A stretch of DNA of 64,000 nt from positions 20,000 through 83,999 of the forward strand of contig NZ_AODL01000033.1 of assembly GCF_000525995.1 (NCBI RefSeq), read 5' to 3'. The notes beneath the pieces are model-generated. The model was not told the DNA's origin, did no database searches, and saw nothing but the letters and a program-made list of their open reading frames with translations. Below, piece after piece: positions 35,972 to 45,712 of the stretch; within the stretch, counting starts at the first letter, position 1, and each line of letters opens with the position of its first letter. Position numbers and translations under genes: made by a program. The stretch is from Paenilisteria riparia FSL S10-1204 (lineage in GTDB: Bacteria; Bacillota; Bacilli; Lactobacillales; Listeriaceae).

Positions 35972-37187
35972 TGGGAATATGTTGGCACAGCTGATTATGA
36001 TGGGTTTTGCTCCAATCATTTCAAGGCTGTATTCTGAAGCGGAAATGGGCGTTTATGCGGCGTATGTCACAGTGATTGCTATTACAGTTAAAATTGCGAG
36101 TCTAAGTTTAGAAAAAGCAATTCCACTAGAACAAGATACTAAATTGGCTAGGCAGTTATTAAGGCTTAATTTCATAATCGTTTGGCTAGTCTGTGCAGTA
36201 TTGTTTGGCATATATATGATTTTTGACTGGAGTATATTACGTTTTGTTGGGATAAATCCTCATTTTTTTTCGATGCTACTACTCAGTCTAGGTATTGCTT
36301 TTACAAGTATGATACAAATTTATAACTATCAGAATATGGCGTTAGATCAGTATAGAACTTTATCTCTGACTAAATCAATGCAATTAATGGGTACTGGATT
36401 TTTACAAAGTATATTAGCTTTCCGTACTATGGGCTTACTTCTAGGCGATGTGGGTGGTAAGTTAGTCAGTTTGCTTGTTTTACGCCATGTATCTAATAAA
36501 GGCTACACGGGAAAATTAGTATTTTCGTGGACGGATATGTTTTTCTTATTATGGAAGTATCGAAACTTTATTCTTTTCTCGGCTCCGTCTGGACTTGTAA
36601 ACACGCTAGCTTTACAGGTGCCACAACTTTTTATTATCGCTATTTTTGCAACGGCAGCTGGTGGTCAATATGCTTTAGTGCAGCGTGTGATTCTTGTACC
36701 AATTTCATTGCTTTCAATATCTATCGCTCAGTTTTTTTATAGTTTTGCGACAAAACGCATTGTGAAACGACCAGAGCAAGTATACCGAATGTACATGCAG
36801 ATTACGTGGAAACTTGGCTTGGTGATGCTTATACCAGTGTTATTGTTAGGTGTGTTTTCACCACTTGTTTTTCCGTTTGTTTTTGGAGTGAATTGGCGTG
36901 GGGCCGGTGAGCTTGCCCAGGTTTTATGTATGCTGTTTTTTACGCAGGCGGTTTTTGGGGCCACTTCGCAGATTCTGTATGTTACGAATAAGCAAAAGCT
37001 ACAAATTATTTTAGAGTGTTGCAAATTAGCAAGTATTATCGGTGTCTTTATGTTCGTGCGAGCAGACTTTCTACAAACAATGTTTTTTTATAGTGTGACT
37101 ATTTCATTTTTCAATATCGCTGTTTGGTATTTAGGCTGGAGGACTTTGGTGAAGCTATTAAATGGAGTTGGGAGAAATTATGAGTAA
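35937..37187 (+). CDS. Polysaccharide repeat-unit flippase (Wzx-like, MATE/MOP fold)
   Basis: 416 residues with about twelve membrane segments and the N-terminal RKILVTLFSGNMLAQLIMMG pattern of polysaccharide transporters of the MOP superfamily. I choose ATG 35937 after GGAAGGAAA rather than the earlier in-frame start. It moves undecaprenyl-linked repeat units outward. It overlaps both the polymerase gene before it and the sugar transferase gene after it. Confidence 0.85.
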   Translation: MSARKILVTLFSGNMLAQLIMMGFAPIISRLYSEAEMGVYAAYVTVIAITVKIASLSLEKAIPLEQDTKLARQLLRLNFIIVWLVCAVLFGIYMIFDWSILRFVGINPHFFSMLLLSLGIAFTSMIQIYNYQNMALDQYRTLSLTKSMQLMGTGFLQSILAFRTMGLLLGDVGGKLVSLLVLRHVSNKGYTGKLVFSWTDMFFLLWKYRNFILFSAPSGLVNTLALQVPQLFIIAIFATAAGGQYALVQRVILVPISLLSISIAQFFYSFATKRIVKRPEQVYRMYMQITWKLGLVMLIPVLLLGVFSPLVFPFVFGVNWRGAGELAQVLCMLFFTQAVFGATSQILYVTNKQKLQIILECCKLASIIGVFMFVRADFLQTMFFYSVTISFFNIAVWYLGWRTLVKLLNGVGRNYE

Positions 37188-37806
37188 GCGAACGATGGAC
37201 TTATTTTTCAAAAGAATAATGGATATCCTCTTCAGTGTTGCGGGTTTTATTATGACTGCGCCGATAATGTTAGTTGTTGCTGCTTGTATTAAACTTGAAG
37301 ATGGTGGTCCAATACTGTTTGTGCAAACAAGGACTGGAAAAGATGGCCAGCTTTTTTCCATTTATAAATTTCGATCTATGAAAGTGGAGGCGAAACAGCA
37401 AAATGAGTATGGGAAAGGTTGGGAGAGTGGTGTCCCAGATGCCTTCATATTTAAAGAAGGCTGTAGTGAAAATCCTTGCATCACAAAAGTTGGCGCCTTT
37501 ATCAGAAGGACAAGTATCGATGAATTACCGCAATTTTTCAATGTGATTATTGGAAATATGAGTCTTGTGGGGCCAAGACCTGAAATACCTGACATAACAC
37601 ATTACTATTCAGAGGAACAAAGGAAACGACTAAAAGTTAAGCCAGGGCTTACAGGATGGGCACAGGTGAATGGTCGGAGTTTGATAACAAATGGGGAAAA
37701 GATGCAAATGGATTATCATTATGTGGATCAGCATTCTATACGTATGGATATATATATTCTAATGCTTACAATAAAGGTTGTTTTAACATTTAAAGGGGCG
37801 TTTTAG
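37180..37806 (+). CDS. Initiating sugar-1-phosphate transferase (WcaJ/PglC-like)
   Basis: 208 residues from ATG 37180 after GGGAG. One N-terminal membrane segment (ILFSVAGFIMTAPIML) is followed by the bacterial sugar transferase domain: KFRSMK, RRTSIDELPQFFNVI, and GNMSLVGPRPEIP. It transfers the first sugar phosphate from a UDP-sugar to undecaprenyl phosphate to start the repeat unit. The short form, without extra N-terminal helices, resembles monotopic PglC/EpsL enzymes. It overlaps the Wzx gene by 8 bases. Confidence 0.92.
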   Translation: MSKRTMDLFFKRIMDILFSVAGFIMTAPIMLVVAACIKLEDGGPILFVQTRTGKDGQLFSIYKFRSMKVEAKQQNEYGKGWESGVPDAFIFKEGCSENPCITKVGAFIRRTSIDELPQFFNVIIGNMSLVGPRPEIPDITHYYSEEQRKRLKVKPGLTGWAQVNGRSLITNGEKMQMDYHYVDQHSIRMDIYILMLTIKVVLTFKGAF

Positions 37807-37837
37807 CTTAAGTGAACGGAAGGCGAGGAAACACGAT

Positions 37838-38797
37838 GTGAGAAAAAAACGATTCTTAGTTACAGGTGGGTGCGGCTTTGTTGGCTCACAAGTACTACAA
37901 AATTTAATCAAAACCCCACATGAGATTTTTGTTATAGATAATTTAAGTACCGGAGACTGGAGCTGGATTTTAGAACGTCGTATTGATTTAAAAATATGTG
38001 ATATTAGAAGTAAAGATGCCTTGGATTATATTGTAGATATTGCCCCTCATTATGTGATTCATTTAGCGGCGCAGACGGATATTCCAACATCTATGGAGCA
38101 GCAACATCTGGATGCAGATATTAATATTTTGGGGACATTGAACCTTATTCTTGCATGTAAAAAAGTCGTCAATTTTGAACGTTTTGTTTTTGCATCATCA
38201 GCGGCGGTCTACGGAAATAACACGGAGTTGCCATTAATCGAGGAGTCACGCATACAGCCCCAATCTCCATATGGCATGTCAAAAAGTATTTGCGAGCAGT
38301 ACCTTTCTTTGAATGAAAAAATGGATGATTTTCCTTATTGCGCGCTTCGATTTGCTAATGTGTACGGAAATAAACGTCGAGCTAAGAAAGATGTTATTTC
38401 GAATTTCTGGGATGAACTTATTCAGCAAAGAGCGCCGATTATTTTTGGAAGTGGAGAGCAGACGAGAGATTTTATTTTTGTGGATGATATTGCGGAAGCA
38501 TTAATTTTAGCAATTGATATCAAGAGAGGTGGTGTATATAATGTTTCAACAAATGAACAGACGTCCATAAATGAGGTATTCCAACGCATAAGTAATCTAC
38601 TACAAATCCAATTAGATCCGGTGAGGCAAGAGCCACGAATAGGTGATGTGTATAGTAGTTGCCTATCCAATCAGAAATTTAAGATAGCAACTGAATGGGA
38701 ACCGACATATACATTACAAACTGGTCTTGAGAAATTACAAGAAATAAAGATGAAGGAGACTCTCCATGCGACAAAAAATAGTGATGTTGTTATTTAA
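37838..38797 (+). CDS. NAD-dependent sugar epimerase/dehydratase (extended SDR)
   Basis: 319 residues. The Rossmann motif is VTGGCGFVGSQ, the catalytic Tyr/Lys pair is in SPYGMSKS and the Ser is in FASSAAVYG. It belongs with UDP-glucose/UDP-GlcNAc 4-epimerases and similar enzymes. Substrate cannot be fixed. GTG at 37838 follows GGCGAGGAAAC; an ATG two bases before is closed at once by TGA. Its end overlaps the next gene by 32 bases. Confidence 0.88.
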   Translation: MRKKRFLVTGGCGFVGSQVLQNLIKTPHEIFVIDNLSTGDWSWILERRIDLKICDIRSKDALDYIVDIAPHYVIHLAAQTDIPTSMEQQHLDADINILGTLNLILACKKVVNFERFVFASSAAVYGNNTELPLIEESRIQPQSPYGMSKSICEQYLSLNEKMDDFPYCALRFANVYGNKRRAKKDVISNFWDELIQQRAPIIFGSGEQTRDFIFVDDIAEALILAIDIKRGGVYNVSTNEQTSINEVFQRISNLLQIQLDPVRQEPRIGDVYSSCLSNQKFKIATEWEPTYTLQTGLEKLQEIKMKETLHATKNSDVVI

Positions 38798-40042
38798 CGA
38801 CTTTTCCAATGATGCTAGGGTGTTGAAGGAAGGAAAAACCTTGGCGAAAGCGGGCTATTGGGTGGAATTAATTTGCATACAAGATTACAAGAAAAACATA
38901 CTGCCACAGGTAGAAATTGTAGCCCCTTTTTTTTACGTAACAAGAATAGGGGGGCAAGCTAATCAGTATGCTATCTGGATAATATCATTAATCATAGGCA
39001 TACTTGGACTATCAATATTAGGACAATTTTGGATTGCCGTAGCGGGTATCATGCTGTTGTTTATGTCATTCACTTCCAAAGGACATGTTTTTATCCAGCG
39101 AACAATGACTGTTATAACTATGGCGATTGTTGCCAGAAGTAGAGAAGCCGATTATTTTCAGGCTCATGATTTAAATACATTACCACAAGCTCATTTTGCA
39201 GCGAGAAGCAAGCGCAACAAAAGTCAACTAATTTATGATTCTCACGAAGTTCAAACAAGCCGCGAAGGATGTAATGGCTTTATATACAGAAAGATTGAAC
39301 AGTTTTATATTCACAAAATTGATTTGATGATTGTTGAAAACAATACACGAGCTGCTTTCAATAAACAGTTGTATGGATTTTCCCCCGGTGTGATTCATAA
39401 TTATCCTGAATATGTAACTAGAATGGTAGGCGGTCAGAGTATACATCGTCTTTTGGAATTATCACCAAATGAAAAAATTTTATTGTATCAAGGTGTTATT
39501 AACCCAGGCAGGGGCTTGGAAAAATTAGTAGAGGCGGTACCGTTATTTCAAGAAGGAACGCTAGTTTTATCGGAGACGGACGCCAAAAAAAGGAGCTGCA
39601 AGCAATGGTTGCCGAACTAGGTTTAGCAGCCCGTGTCAAATTTATTGATAAAGTACCATTACATGAACTAAGAAGTTATACACAGCAAGCGTTTCTGGGT
39701 TTTCAAGTTTTAAATAACACTTGTTTTAACCATTATTCTGCTTCATCAAATAAGCTTTTTGAGTATATTTCAGCAGAGGTTCCAGTCGTTTCGTGTGAAT
39801 TCCCAGAAATAAAAAAAGTAGTAGAAGGTGATCAAGTTGGTATTTGTGTCAATTCTCATTGTCCGAATGCCATCGCTGTGGGCGTAAATTACTTACTTCA
39901 AAATACGGCAAAGTACCAGATATTTAAGAAAAACACACGGAGAGCCAAAAAGAAATATACATGGGAGAAAGAACAGATTAAATTAGAACATTACTATAGA
40001 ACCCTCAATACAAAGGAGAAAAATGAAAGAGAAATTAGTTAG
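38766..40042 (+). pseudogene. GT4-type glycosyltransferase, frameshifted
   Basis: ATG at 38766 follows GAAGGAGA. It starts MLLFNDFSNDARVLKEGKTL, typical of GT4 enzymes, has an internal hydrophobic region (about 70-115) and ADYFQAHDLNT. Near 39572 the family motif LSGDGRQKKELQ appears only after adding one G; as read, the frame ends at 39620. The remainder (AARVKFIDKVPLHEL, then the donor-site FEYISAEVPVV) runs in the next frame to 40042. With one base added it is about 425 residues. This is the only clear shift of the missing-base kind at a G run. Confidence 0.82.
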
Positions 40043-40767
40043 TGTAATTATTCCGACGTACAATAGTGAGGCAACCATCGCGATAACAATAGGCAGTGTT
40101 CTAAATCAAACACATAAATCCCTAGAAATTATTATTGTAGATGATGCCTCCAATGACAAGACAGTCCAAGTAATTAAAGATTTAGACAAAACGAAAATAC
40201 ATCTGTTCACACTCGACCAAAACGTTGGGGCGGCTGAGGCTCGGAATTTAGCATTGAGTAAAGCTAGAGGACGTTTTATCGCTTTTTTAGATAGTGATGA
40301 CACGTGGTACCCAGAGAAGCTAGCTCGGCAGTTGTTGTTTATGGAGGAAAATCAGGCAGGATTTTGTTTCACAGCATATGAGCGAGTTGTTGCCTCTACT
40401 GTAAAAAATGTAGTACAAGTCCCGCGACTCCTAAACTATAATAATCTTCTGAGAAACACAATTATCAATTGCTCTACAGTAGTTATCGATCGGGACCAAA
40501 TAAAAGATGTAAGGATGCCGAGTATTAGAACAAGACAGGATACAGCAGCTTGGCTTTCGATTTTAAAAAAAAGGTCATATCGCATATGGTCTGAACCAAG
40601 TTTTGGCAAGTTACAATCTTCGTAACGACTCACTTTCATCTAAAAAAGGGAAAATGGCGATGCAAACTTGGAAGATGTACCGAGAACAAGAAAAATTAAA
40701 TTGTTGGCATGCGGCTATTTGTTTCACTTGCTATGCCTACAACGCTGTTCGCAAACGAATAGTTTAG
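40023..40767 (+). pseudogene. GT2 glycosyltransferase, frameshifted near the end
   Basis: GT-A fold: SVIIPTYNSE, IVDDASNDKT, GAAEARNLAL and the DxD in FLDSDDTW. An 8-A tract (40565-40572) leads to an early stop at 40625. With seven A the frame reads GHIAYGLNQVLASYN and on to TAG at 40767, a normal end for this family (about 247 residues). It overlaps the GT4 gene by 20 bases. It adds one sugar to the repeat unit. Last gene of the polysaccharide cluster proper. Confidence 0.82.
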
Positions 40768-40806
40768 ACGCAATAAACATAGATAAAAACGGAGGGAATG
40801 GAAGTT

Positions 40807-41037
40807 ATGGACAAACAGAGACAACTTAGAGAGTTGTTGGACCAAGAATTTTTTTCGAGACAGGAAGCTATTGACTACCTTGATATTTCAAAACAATGTT
40901 TTCATTCTTTAGTGGCTCGTGGCAAAATAACAAAAATCAAGAAAGGGTCTGCTGTCCTTTTTTACCGTTACGAAATCGAGCATCGGAAAAATATAGCACC
41001 AGAGTTATTTGAGAAATACCGTCCATATCAGAAATAG
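40807..41037 (+). CDS. Small excisionase-type DNA-binding protein
   Basis: 76 residues from ATG 40807, nine bases after CGGAGGGA (ATG 40798 is too close to the ribosome site). FFSRQEAIDYLDISKQCFHSLVARGKI is a MerR-like helix-turn-helix of the excisionase family (HTH_17). No integrase or phage gene is nearby, so it may be a small regulator of the polysaccharide cluster or the two-component genes rather than a true excisionase. Confidence 0.65.
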   Translation: MDKQRQLRELLDQEFFSRQEAIDYLDISKQCFHSLVARGKITKIKKGSAVLFYRYEIEHRKNIAPELFEKYRPYQK

Positions 41038-41054
41038 CTCTGTTATATTTCCTT

Positions 41055-41087
41055 AAACGTGTTTTTTACATCTGAAAACACGTTTTT
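41055..41087 (+). terminator. Terminator after the small DNA-binding gene
   Basis: AAACGTGTTTT (41055-41065) pairs with AAAACACG (41075-41082), then five T. Confidence 0.8.
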
Positions 41088-41265
41088 ATTATTGTGCAAA
41101 ATAGTTGCCTTTGTTAAATAGCATTATTTTGAAAAGAAAGCGTTGTCTTTTTGTAGCAAAGCATATGAAAATTCATTTTTTGACTACAGCAAACAGATAG
41201 TTTACGTTCTATACTAGATAATACAGGGATGCATTGTAGGAATAAAAAATGAAAAGGTGGTTAAG

Positions 41266-42591
41266 ATGTCAGAAAATACACTATTTGTTATGATGTTTCT
41301 TATTCATTTTATACTACCTGTACTTATTCTTCGTATAGAAAAGGTCACCCAAGTTTTACTTGTTAGTCTCCTACTTGTGTATTTCGCTACGAATTATGTT
41401 TTTTTTGGTTCATTCTTTCCAGTTTATCTCAGCATACTTTCATATGGGTTCTTAATTCTGTCTCTATATATGGTTACGAATGACACCTTGGTATCACTAA
41501 TGTATTTCTTGACAATTAATCTGATTTTAAATGTATCGTGGTATTGTAGTTTTGGAATTCTATTAAGTGTTCTGGGACAAGATGGGGTTGTATTTCCATT
41601 TGCTGGACTTAGTTCGAAAGAGATTACACTAGGCTATATTGTCCAATTTTTAATTATCGTGTTGCAAAGCTTATTTTTGCGAAAGTATTTAAATCAAGTG
41701 AACATAGAAATTATGCGAAATTTAATGGATAACAGCTTATGGTTGAAAATAGTTATGCTAGGCTTACCGGTTAGTATTGAATTAGTTACATCACTCTTCT
41801 TAGTAATTCCTGAGATGGAGTACCATCATTTGCGAATGGGAGCACTGGTTATCGTTTTCTTAATGATTTACCTTGTCGGCATGCTAGCTCTAAAAATTAA
41901 GATTAGCCAGCAAAAAGCATATTTGGCGTTGACTACCATGCAACAAGAGCGTTTGGAAAGACAAAATAAAAGTTTAAAAGGGTTAAAACATGATTTTAAT
42001 AATATATTGATTTCGATTCACTTTTATCTGCAGAAGAGTGATTATCGTGGTCTTGGAGAATATATGCAGGATATCGGTATGATGATGGATGATGATATTT
42101 CGCTAGACTTACCAGAAATTAGAAATACGCCAATCAAAGGATTACTGCTAGCAAAGTTGTTTCAGGCAAGAGCCGGCGGTGTTCAGGTCAATATAGAAGC
42201 AACTGAGATTATTGATCAGATTCCCGTCAGCACGGCAAAATGTGTTCGAATTTTAGGTATAATTTTGGATAATGCTATTGAAGCAGCGCTAGAATCGGAG
42301 GAGGCAACGGTGGATATTCTTATGTATAGCCAAAATAAAAGATTGTACTTTCTTGTTATGAATACGATGAAAAGAGGTTGCGACTTAGATATAGAAGCTA
42401 TATATGAACCGGGCTATAGTAGTAAAGGTAGTGAGCGGGGATACGGTCTTTATAATCTTTATCAACTTGTAAAAAGTGAAAAGAAGCTGGCGTTTCAATC
42501 GAGTATAGTGAACGGAAGCTTTGTTGCTAAGTTCAGCATTATAGAAAACATTAGGGGAAGTGAAGCTCATGAAAAAACTGTATGTCATTGA
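41266..42591 (+). CDS. Agr/Com-type sensor histidine kinase (HPK10, AgrC-like)
   Basis: 441 residues from ATG 41266 after AAAAGGTGG. Six or seven N-terminal membrane segments (residues 1-210) form a peptide-sensor-like region. A linker with QERLERQNKSLKG leads to the phospho-acceptor His in LKHDFNN, and the ATP-binding domain has ILDNAIEAAL (N box) and GYGLYNL (G box). This is the build of AgrC/ComD kinases that sense peptides. No agrB, agrD or recognisable pheromone gene is present around it. The partner response regulator overlaps its end by 23 bases. Confidence 0.85.
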   Translation: MSENTLFVMMFLIHFILPVLILRIEKVTQVLLVSLLLVYFATNYVFFGSFFPVYLSILSYGFLILSLYMVTNDTLVSLMYFLTINLILNVSWYCSFGILLSVLGQDGVVFPFAGLSSKEITLGYIVQFLIIVLQSLFLRKYLNQVNIEIMRNLMDNSLWLKIVMLGLPVSIELVTSLFLVIPEMEYHHLRMGALVIVFLMIYLVGMLALKIKISQQKAYLALTTMQQERLERQNKSLKGLKHDFNNILISIHFYLQKSDYRGLGEYMQDIGMMMDDDISLDLPEIRNTPIKGLLLAKLFQARAGGVQVNIEATEIIDQIPVSTAKCVRILGIILDNAIEAALESEEATVDILMYSQNKRLYFLVMNTMKRGCDLDIEAIYEPGYSSKGSERGYGLYNLYQLVKSEKKLAFQSSIVNGSFVAKFSIIENIRGSEAHEKTVCH

Positions 42592-43306
42592 AAATGAGGA
42601 AATACAGCGAGAAACGTTGTTGCAAATACTAAATCAAGATAAGATATTGTCTATGATGCCTATTGAGATAGATCAGGAAACAGCTACACCTGAAGCATTA
42701 CTTGAAGATATCAGACGTAATAAAGGGAGCCATATTTACTTTTTAGACATCGATTTAGAAGCACGGTTAGACGGCGTGCAGTTGGCCATAAAGGTAAGAG
42801 AAATGGATCCAAAAGGCATTATTATTTTTTTAACAGCAATCAAAACCCGACTTTTTGAGACGGTAAATTTGGTTATTGAGCCATTGGCCTATTTAGTAAA
42901 AACAAATTTTACTTTGGCAACATTACAGTTGAAAATTGCCGAAATTTCAGCTCTAATACAGCGCAGATATGATAAAGCAGACTTTTTGATAGTGGATGTT
43001 GAGGGTATTATTCATAAAATTGGTTACGAGCATATTTACTTTATCGAAACATTGCCAAGGACTAGGAGAACAAGGGTCCACTTAGAAAAGGATGTTTTGT
43101 CGGTGAACATACCCATTAACGAGCTAAAAGGAAAGCTTATGTTCACCGAATTTTTGCTAGATTTGCAGTCTTATATTATTAACCCTTCTAAAATTGAGAA
43201 CTTAGATTTGGGAAAACGGATGATTGTTTTTAAGAACAGGAAGACTGTTTTTGCAGGGAAACGGACCATTGCTAGAGTAAAGCAGTCTTTGTTGATGACA
43301 CACTAG
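42569..43306 (+). CDS. AgrA-like response regulator (REC-LytTR)
   Basis: 245 residues from ATG 42569. The receiver domain (1-125) has the acceptor Asp in YFLDIDL, the Thr in IFLTAIK and Lys in YLVKTNF. A LytTR-type DNA-binding domain (about 140-240; YEHIYFIET and the VFAGKRTIARVKQ strand) follows. It is the partner of the kinase at 41266. Likely targets include the nearby exopolysaccharide operon, by position only. Confidence 0.85.
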   Translation: MKKLYVIENEEIQRETLLQILNQDKILSMMPIEIDQETATPEALLEDIRRNKGSHIYFLDIDLEARLDGVQLAIKVREMDPKGIIIFLTAIKTRLFETVNLVIEPLAYLVKTNFTLATLQLKIAEISALIQRRYDKADFLIVDVEGIIHKIGYEHIYFIETLPRTRRTRVHLEKDVLSVNIPINELKGKLMFTEFLLDLQSYIINPSKIENLDLGKRMIVFKNRKTVFAGKRTIARVKQSLLMTH

Positions 43307-43333
43307 TATCTCGAGGGGGCTGGTGTGTTTTTT
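43298..43333 (+). terminator. Terminator after the response regulator
   Basis: ACACAC (43298-43303) pairs with GTGTGT (43323-43328), followed by T residues. A modest stem that overlaps the stop codon. Confidence 0.55.
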
Positions 43334-43447
43334 GTTGTTTCTGCTCCAATATGTATATTTGTGCTACAATCTAAATAAAATTATATTTATATCGTGCGAG
43401 ACAGGGTATAGACTGTTAAATATGCTTTAGCAGCTGGGGGATTAGGA

Positions 43448-44452
43448 ATGGATACAGTAATTTTAATAACGATTGTGATTGTCATTGTCGGTTTAGCTTT
43501 TGATTTTATAAATGGGTTTCATGACATTGCGAATGCAGTGGCGACGAGTATTTCCACACGGGCGCTAAAACCTCGTGTTGCGATTAGCATTGCGGCAGTG
43601 ATGAACTTTTTAGGTGCGATTTCGTTTACAGGCGTGGCGGTAGCTTTAACTTCGAGTATTGTTGATCCATTTGCGCTTGAAAATGGCGAGTTTGTCGTGT
43701 TGTGTGGGTTGGTTTCAGCGGTGATTTGGAATTTGCTTACATGGGTTGCGAAGATGCCGAGTAGTTCTTCACACGCGCTGATTGGCTCGATTGCGGGTGC
43801 TTCGATTGCTTCGGCGGGGAGTTTTGGAGTGCTTAATTGGAGCGGTTTTTCGTCGATTATTATTGCGTTGATTGTGTCTCCTGTTATTGGTTTTACGGTC
43901 GGATATTTGATTTATTCGCTGTTTAAATTTCTGTTTCGGAATAAGAAATTGGTGCAGACAAATCGGCGGTTCCGCTTGATTCAAATTGGTACAACGGCGG
44001 CGCAAGCGTATGCGCATGGTACGAATGATGCGCAGAAGACGATGGGGATTATTACGCTGGCCCTAATTGCAAGTGGTTTACAGACGGATTCGCATGTGCC
44101 GTTCTGGGTGCAGGTTAGCTGTGCGGCCGCGATGGCACTAGGCTCGTCGATTGGTGGGTATCGGATTATCAAAACGGTGGGCACGAAAATCATGAAAATT
44201 GAACCGGTAACTGGTGTTGCGGCTGATTTAGGTTCGCTTTCTGTCATTATGAGTGCGACGTTGATTCATTTGCCGATTAGTTCGACGCAAGTTATTGATA
44301 GTTCGTTGATGGGCGTCGGGACGGCGAATCATAAAAAAGAGGTGAACTGGCGGACTGGGAAGAATATGCTGGTTACATGGATGATTACATTGCCTTCTGC
44401 GGGAGTTTTGGCGGCGATTGTGTACTGGATTTTAGCAGCGGTATTTTTATAA
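43448..44452 (+). CDS. Inorganic phosphate transporter, Pit family
   Basis: 334 residues and about ten membrane segments. The two inverted half-signatures are visible: FINGFHDIANAVATSIS near the start and AYAHGTNDAQKTMGI in the middle, the phosphate-binding repeats of the PiT family. It brings in phosphate with a cation. ATG at 43448 follows GGGGATTAGG. No PhoU-like partner precedes it; it is a single gene with its own upstream region. Confidence 0.9.
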   Translation: MDTVILITIVIVIVGLAFDFINGFHDIANAVATSISTRALKPRVAISIAAVMNFLGAISFTGVAVALTSSIVDPFALENGEFVVLCGLVSAVIWNLLTWVAKMPSSSSHALIGSIAGASIASAGSFGVLNWSGFSSIIIALIVSPVIGFTVGYLIYSLFKFLFRNKKLVQTNRRFRLIQIGTTAAQAYAHGTNDAQKTMGIITLALIASGLQTDSHVPFWVQVSCAAAMALGSSIGGYRIIKTVGTKIMKIEPVTGVAADLGSLSVIMSATLIHLPISSTQVIDSSLMGVGTANHKKEVNWRTGKNMLVTWMITLPSAGVLAAIVYWILAAVFL

Positions 44453-44568
44453 TTTGTAAGGAAAGGCTGTTTGCTATTGTATCTGGATTTGAAAAAGTTG
44501 TATAATATTTGTATGGAAGAACTTGCTCAATATATTGCCGACGGTTTGAGATGGGAAGGAATAGATAT

Positions 44569-45651
44569 ATGAATCAATCTAAATATCAAGTTATTGCTGA
44601 AGATATACGTACAAAAATCGCAACAGGGACTTACCCGCAAGGTACGGCGATTCCACCTGAATTGAAACTTCAAGAGGACTATGGGGTCAGCCGTCACACG
44701 GTTCGTCAAGCAATCGCTGTGCTCGTGAACGAAGGGCTGTTGCGCAAGGAAAAAGGCTCGGGCACTTACGTAGACAACCAACCAAAGCAGGAAGATGCTA
44801 GCAAAGCAAAAAGTGAACACAAAACAATTGGCGTCATTACTACATATTTGTCCGATTATATTTTTCCCTCAATCATTCGCGGAATTGAACAAACACTGCG
44901 CAGTAAAAATTATTCTTTGTTACTCGCTAGCACAAATAATGATTACGCGGCAGAAAAAGAGTGTTTGCAAAAGATGATTGATCAAGGCGTGGATGGTCTT
45001 ATTGTGGAACCTACGAAAAGTGCGCTTTATAATCCTAATTTGGCGCTGTATGTTAGTTTGCGTGAACGTGGGATTCCAATCGTGATGATTAATGCAGGTT
45101 ATGAGGAATTAAATATCCCACACATTTGTGTTGACGATGTTGCAGTTGGCTATAAAGCTACGGAATGCCTTATCAAAAAGCAGCACAAAAACCTACTTTT
45201 TGTTACGAAAACGGATGATTTGCAAGGAAAGTATCGCTTGAAAGGGTTTATTGAAGCGTGCGAGGCTTATGAAATACGATTTTCAGAAGGCGATGTTATC
45301 ACGTACACGACGGAAACGCGAGGGCAGGTCATCGATCAAATTTTAGCAAGGCTTAGCAAGAAAGATGTGACAGGGCTGGTTTGTTATAACGACCAGATTG
45401 CGAATTTGTTGGCCACGGAATTGATAGAGCAAGGTTATAAAATTCCTGCTGATTTTTCGATTGTAGGAAATGATGACTCTACGCTTAGTCGTGTGGGTAG
45501 TATTAAATTAACGACGTTGAGCCATCCTAAGGAAGAGATGGGAAAAGATGCGGCGAATTGGATTGTGCGTACAATTGAGACAGGGGTTCCAGAGGACAGT
45601 ATTTGTTACACACCTGTTTTGATTGAGCGCGATTCGGCTAAAGAAATTTAG
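44569..45651 (+). CDS. araR: Arabinose repressor AraR (GntR-LacI chimera)
   Basis: 360 residues from ATG 44569 after GGGAAGGAA. The N-terminal GntR winged helix (YQVIAEDIRTKIATGTYPQG, VSRHTVRQAI, GSGTYV) is joined to a C-terminal LacI/PBP-type sugar-binding domain (TIGVITTYLSDYIF ... FSIVGNDDS). This unusual combination is diagnostic of AraR. It binds operators of the form ATTTGTACGTACAAAT, and two such sites lie in the araE-araB interval. L-arabinose releases it. A convergent terminator separates it from araE. Confidence 0.92.
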   Translation: MNQSKYQVIAEDIRTKIATGTYPQGTAIPPELKLQEDYGVSRHTVRQAIAVLVNEGLLRKEKGSGTYVDNQPKQEDASKAKSEHKTIGVITTYLSDYIFPSIIRGIEQTLRSKNYSLLLASTNNDYAAEKECLQKMIDQGVDGLIVEPTKSALYNPNLALYVSLRERGIPIVMINAGYEELNIPHICVDDVAVGYKATECLIKKQHKNLLFVTKTDDLQGKYRLKGFIEACEAYEIRFSEGDVITYTTETRGQVIDQILARLSKKDVTGLVCYNDQIANLLATELIEQGYKIPADFSIVGNDDSTLSRVGSIKLTTLSHPKEEMGKDAANWIVRTIETGVPEDSICYTPVLIERDSAKEI

Positions 45652-45654
45652 AAA

Positions 45655-45712
45655 AAGGGCAGGTACTTTTTTTACCCAGTGGGGGGTTAAGAGTACCTGC
45701 CTTTCTTTTAGG
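45655..45712. terminator. Bidirectional terminator between araR and araE
   Basis: AAAAGGGCAGGTACT pairs with AGTACCTGCCTTTCTTTT around a roughly 25-base loop. It reaches into the last codon of araE on the minus strand. Confidence 0.85.

Noticed and set aside
40807..41037. Excisionase of an integrated element
   Set aside because: No integrase, attachment repeats or phage genes nearby; kept only as a small DNA-binding protein.
41165..41200. 11-codon ORF upstream of the Agr-like kinase as its pheromone gene
   Set aside because: No ribosome site and no features of AgrD or Com-type precursors.
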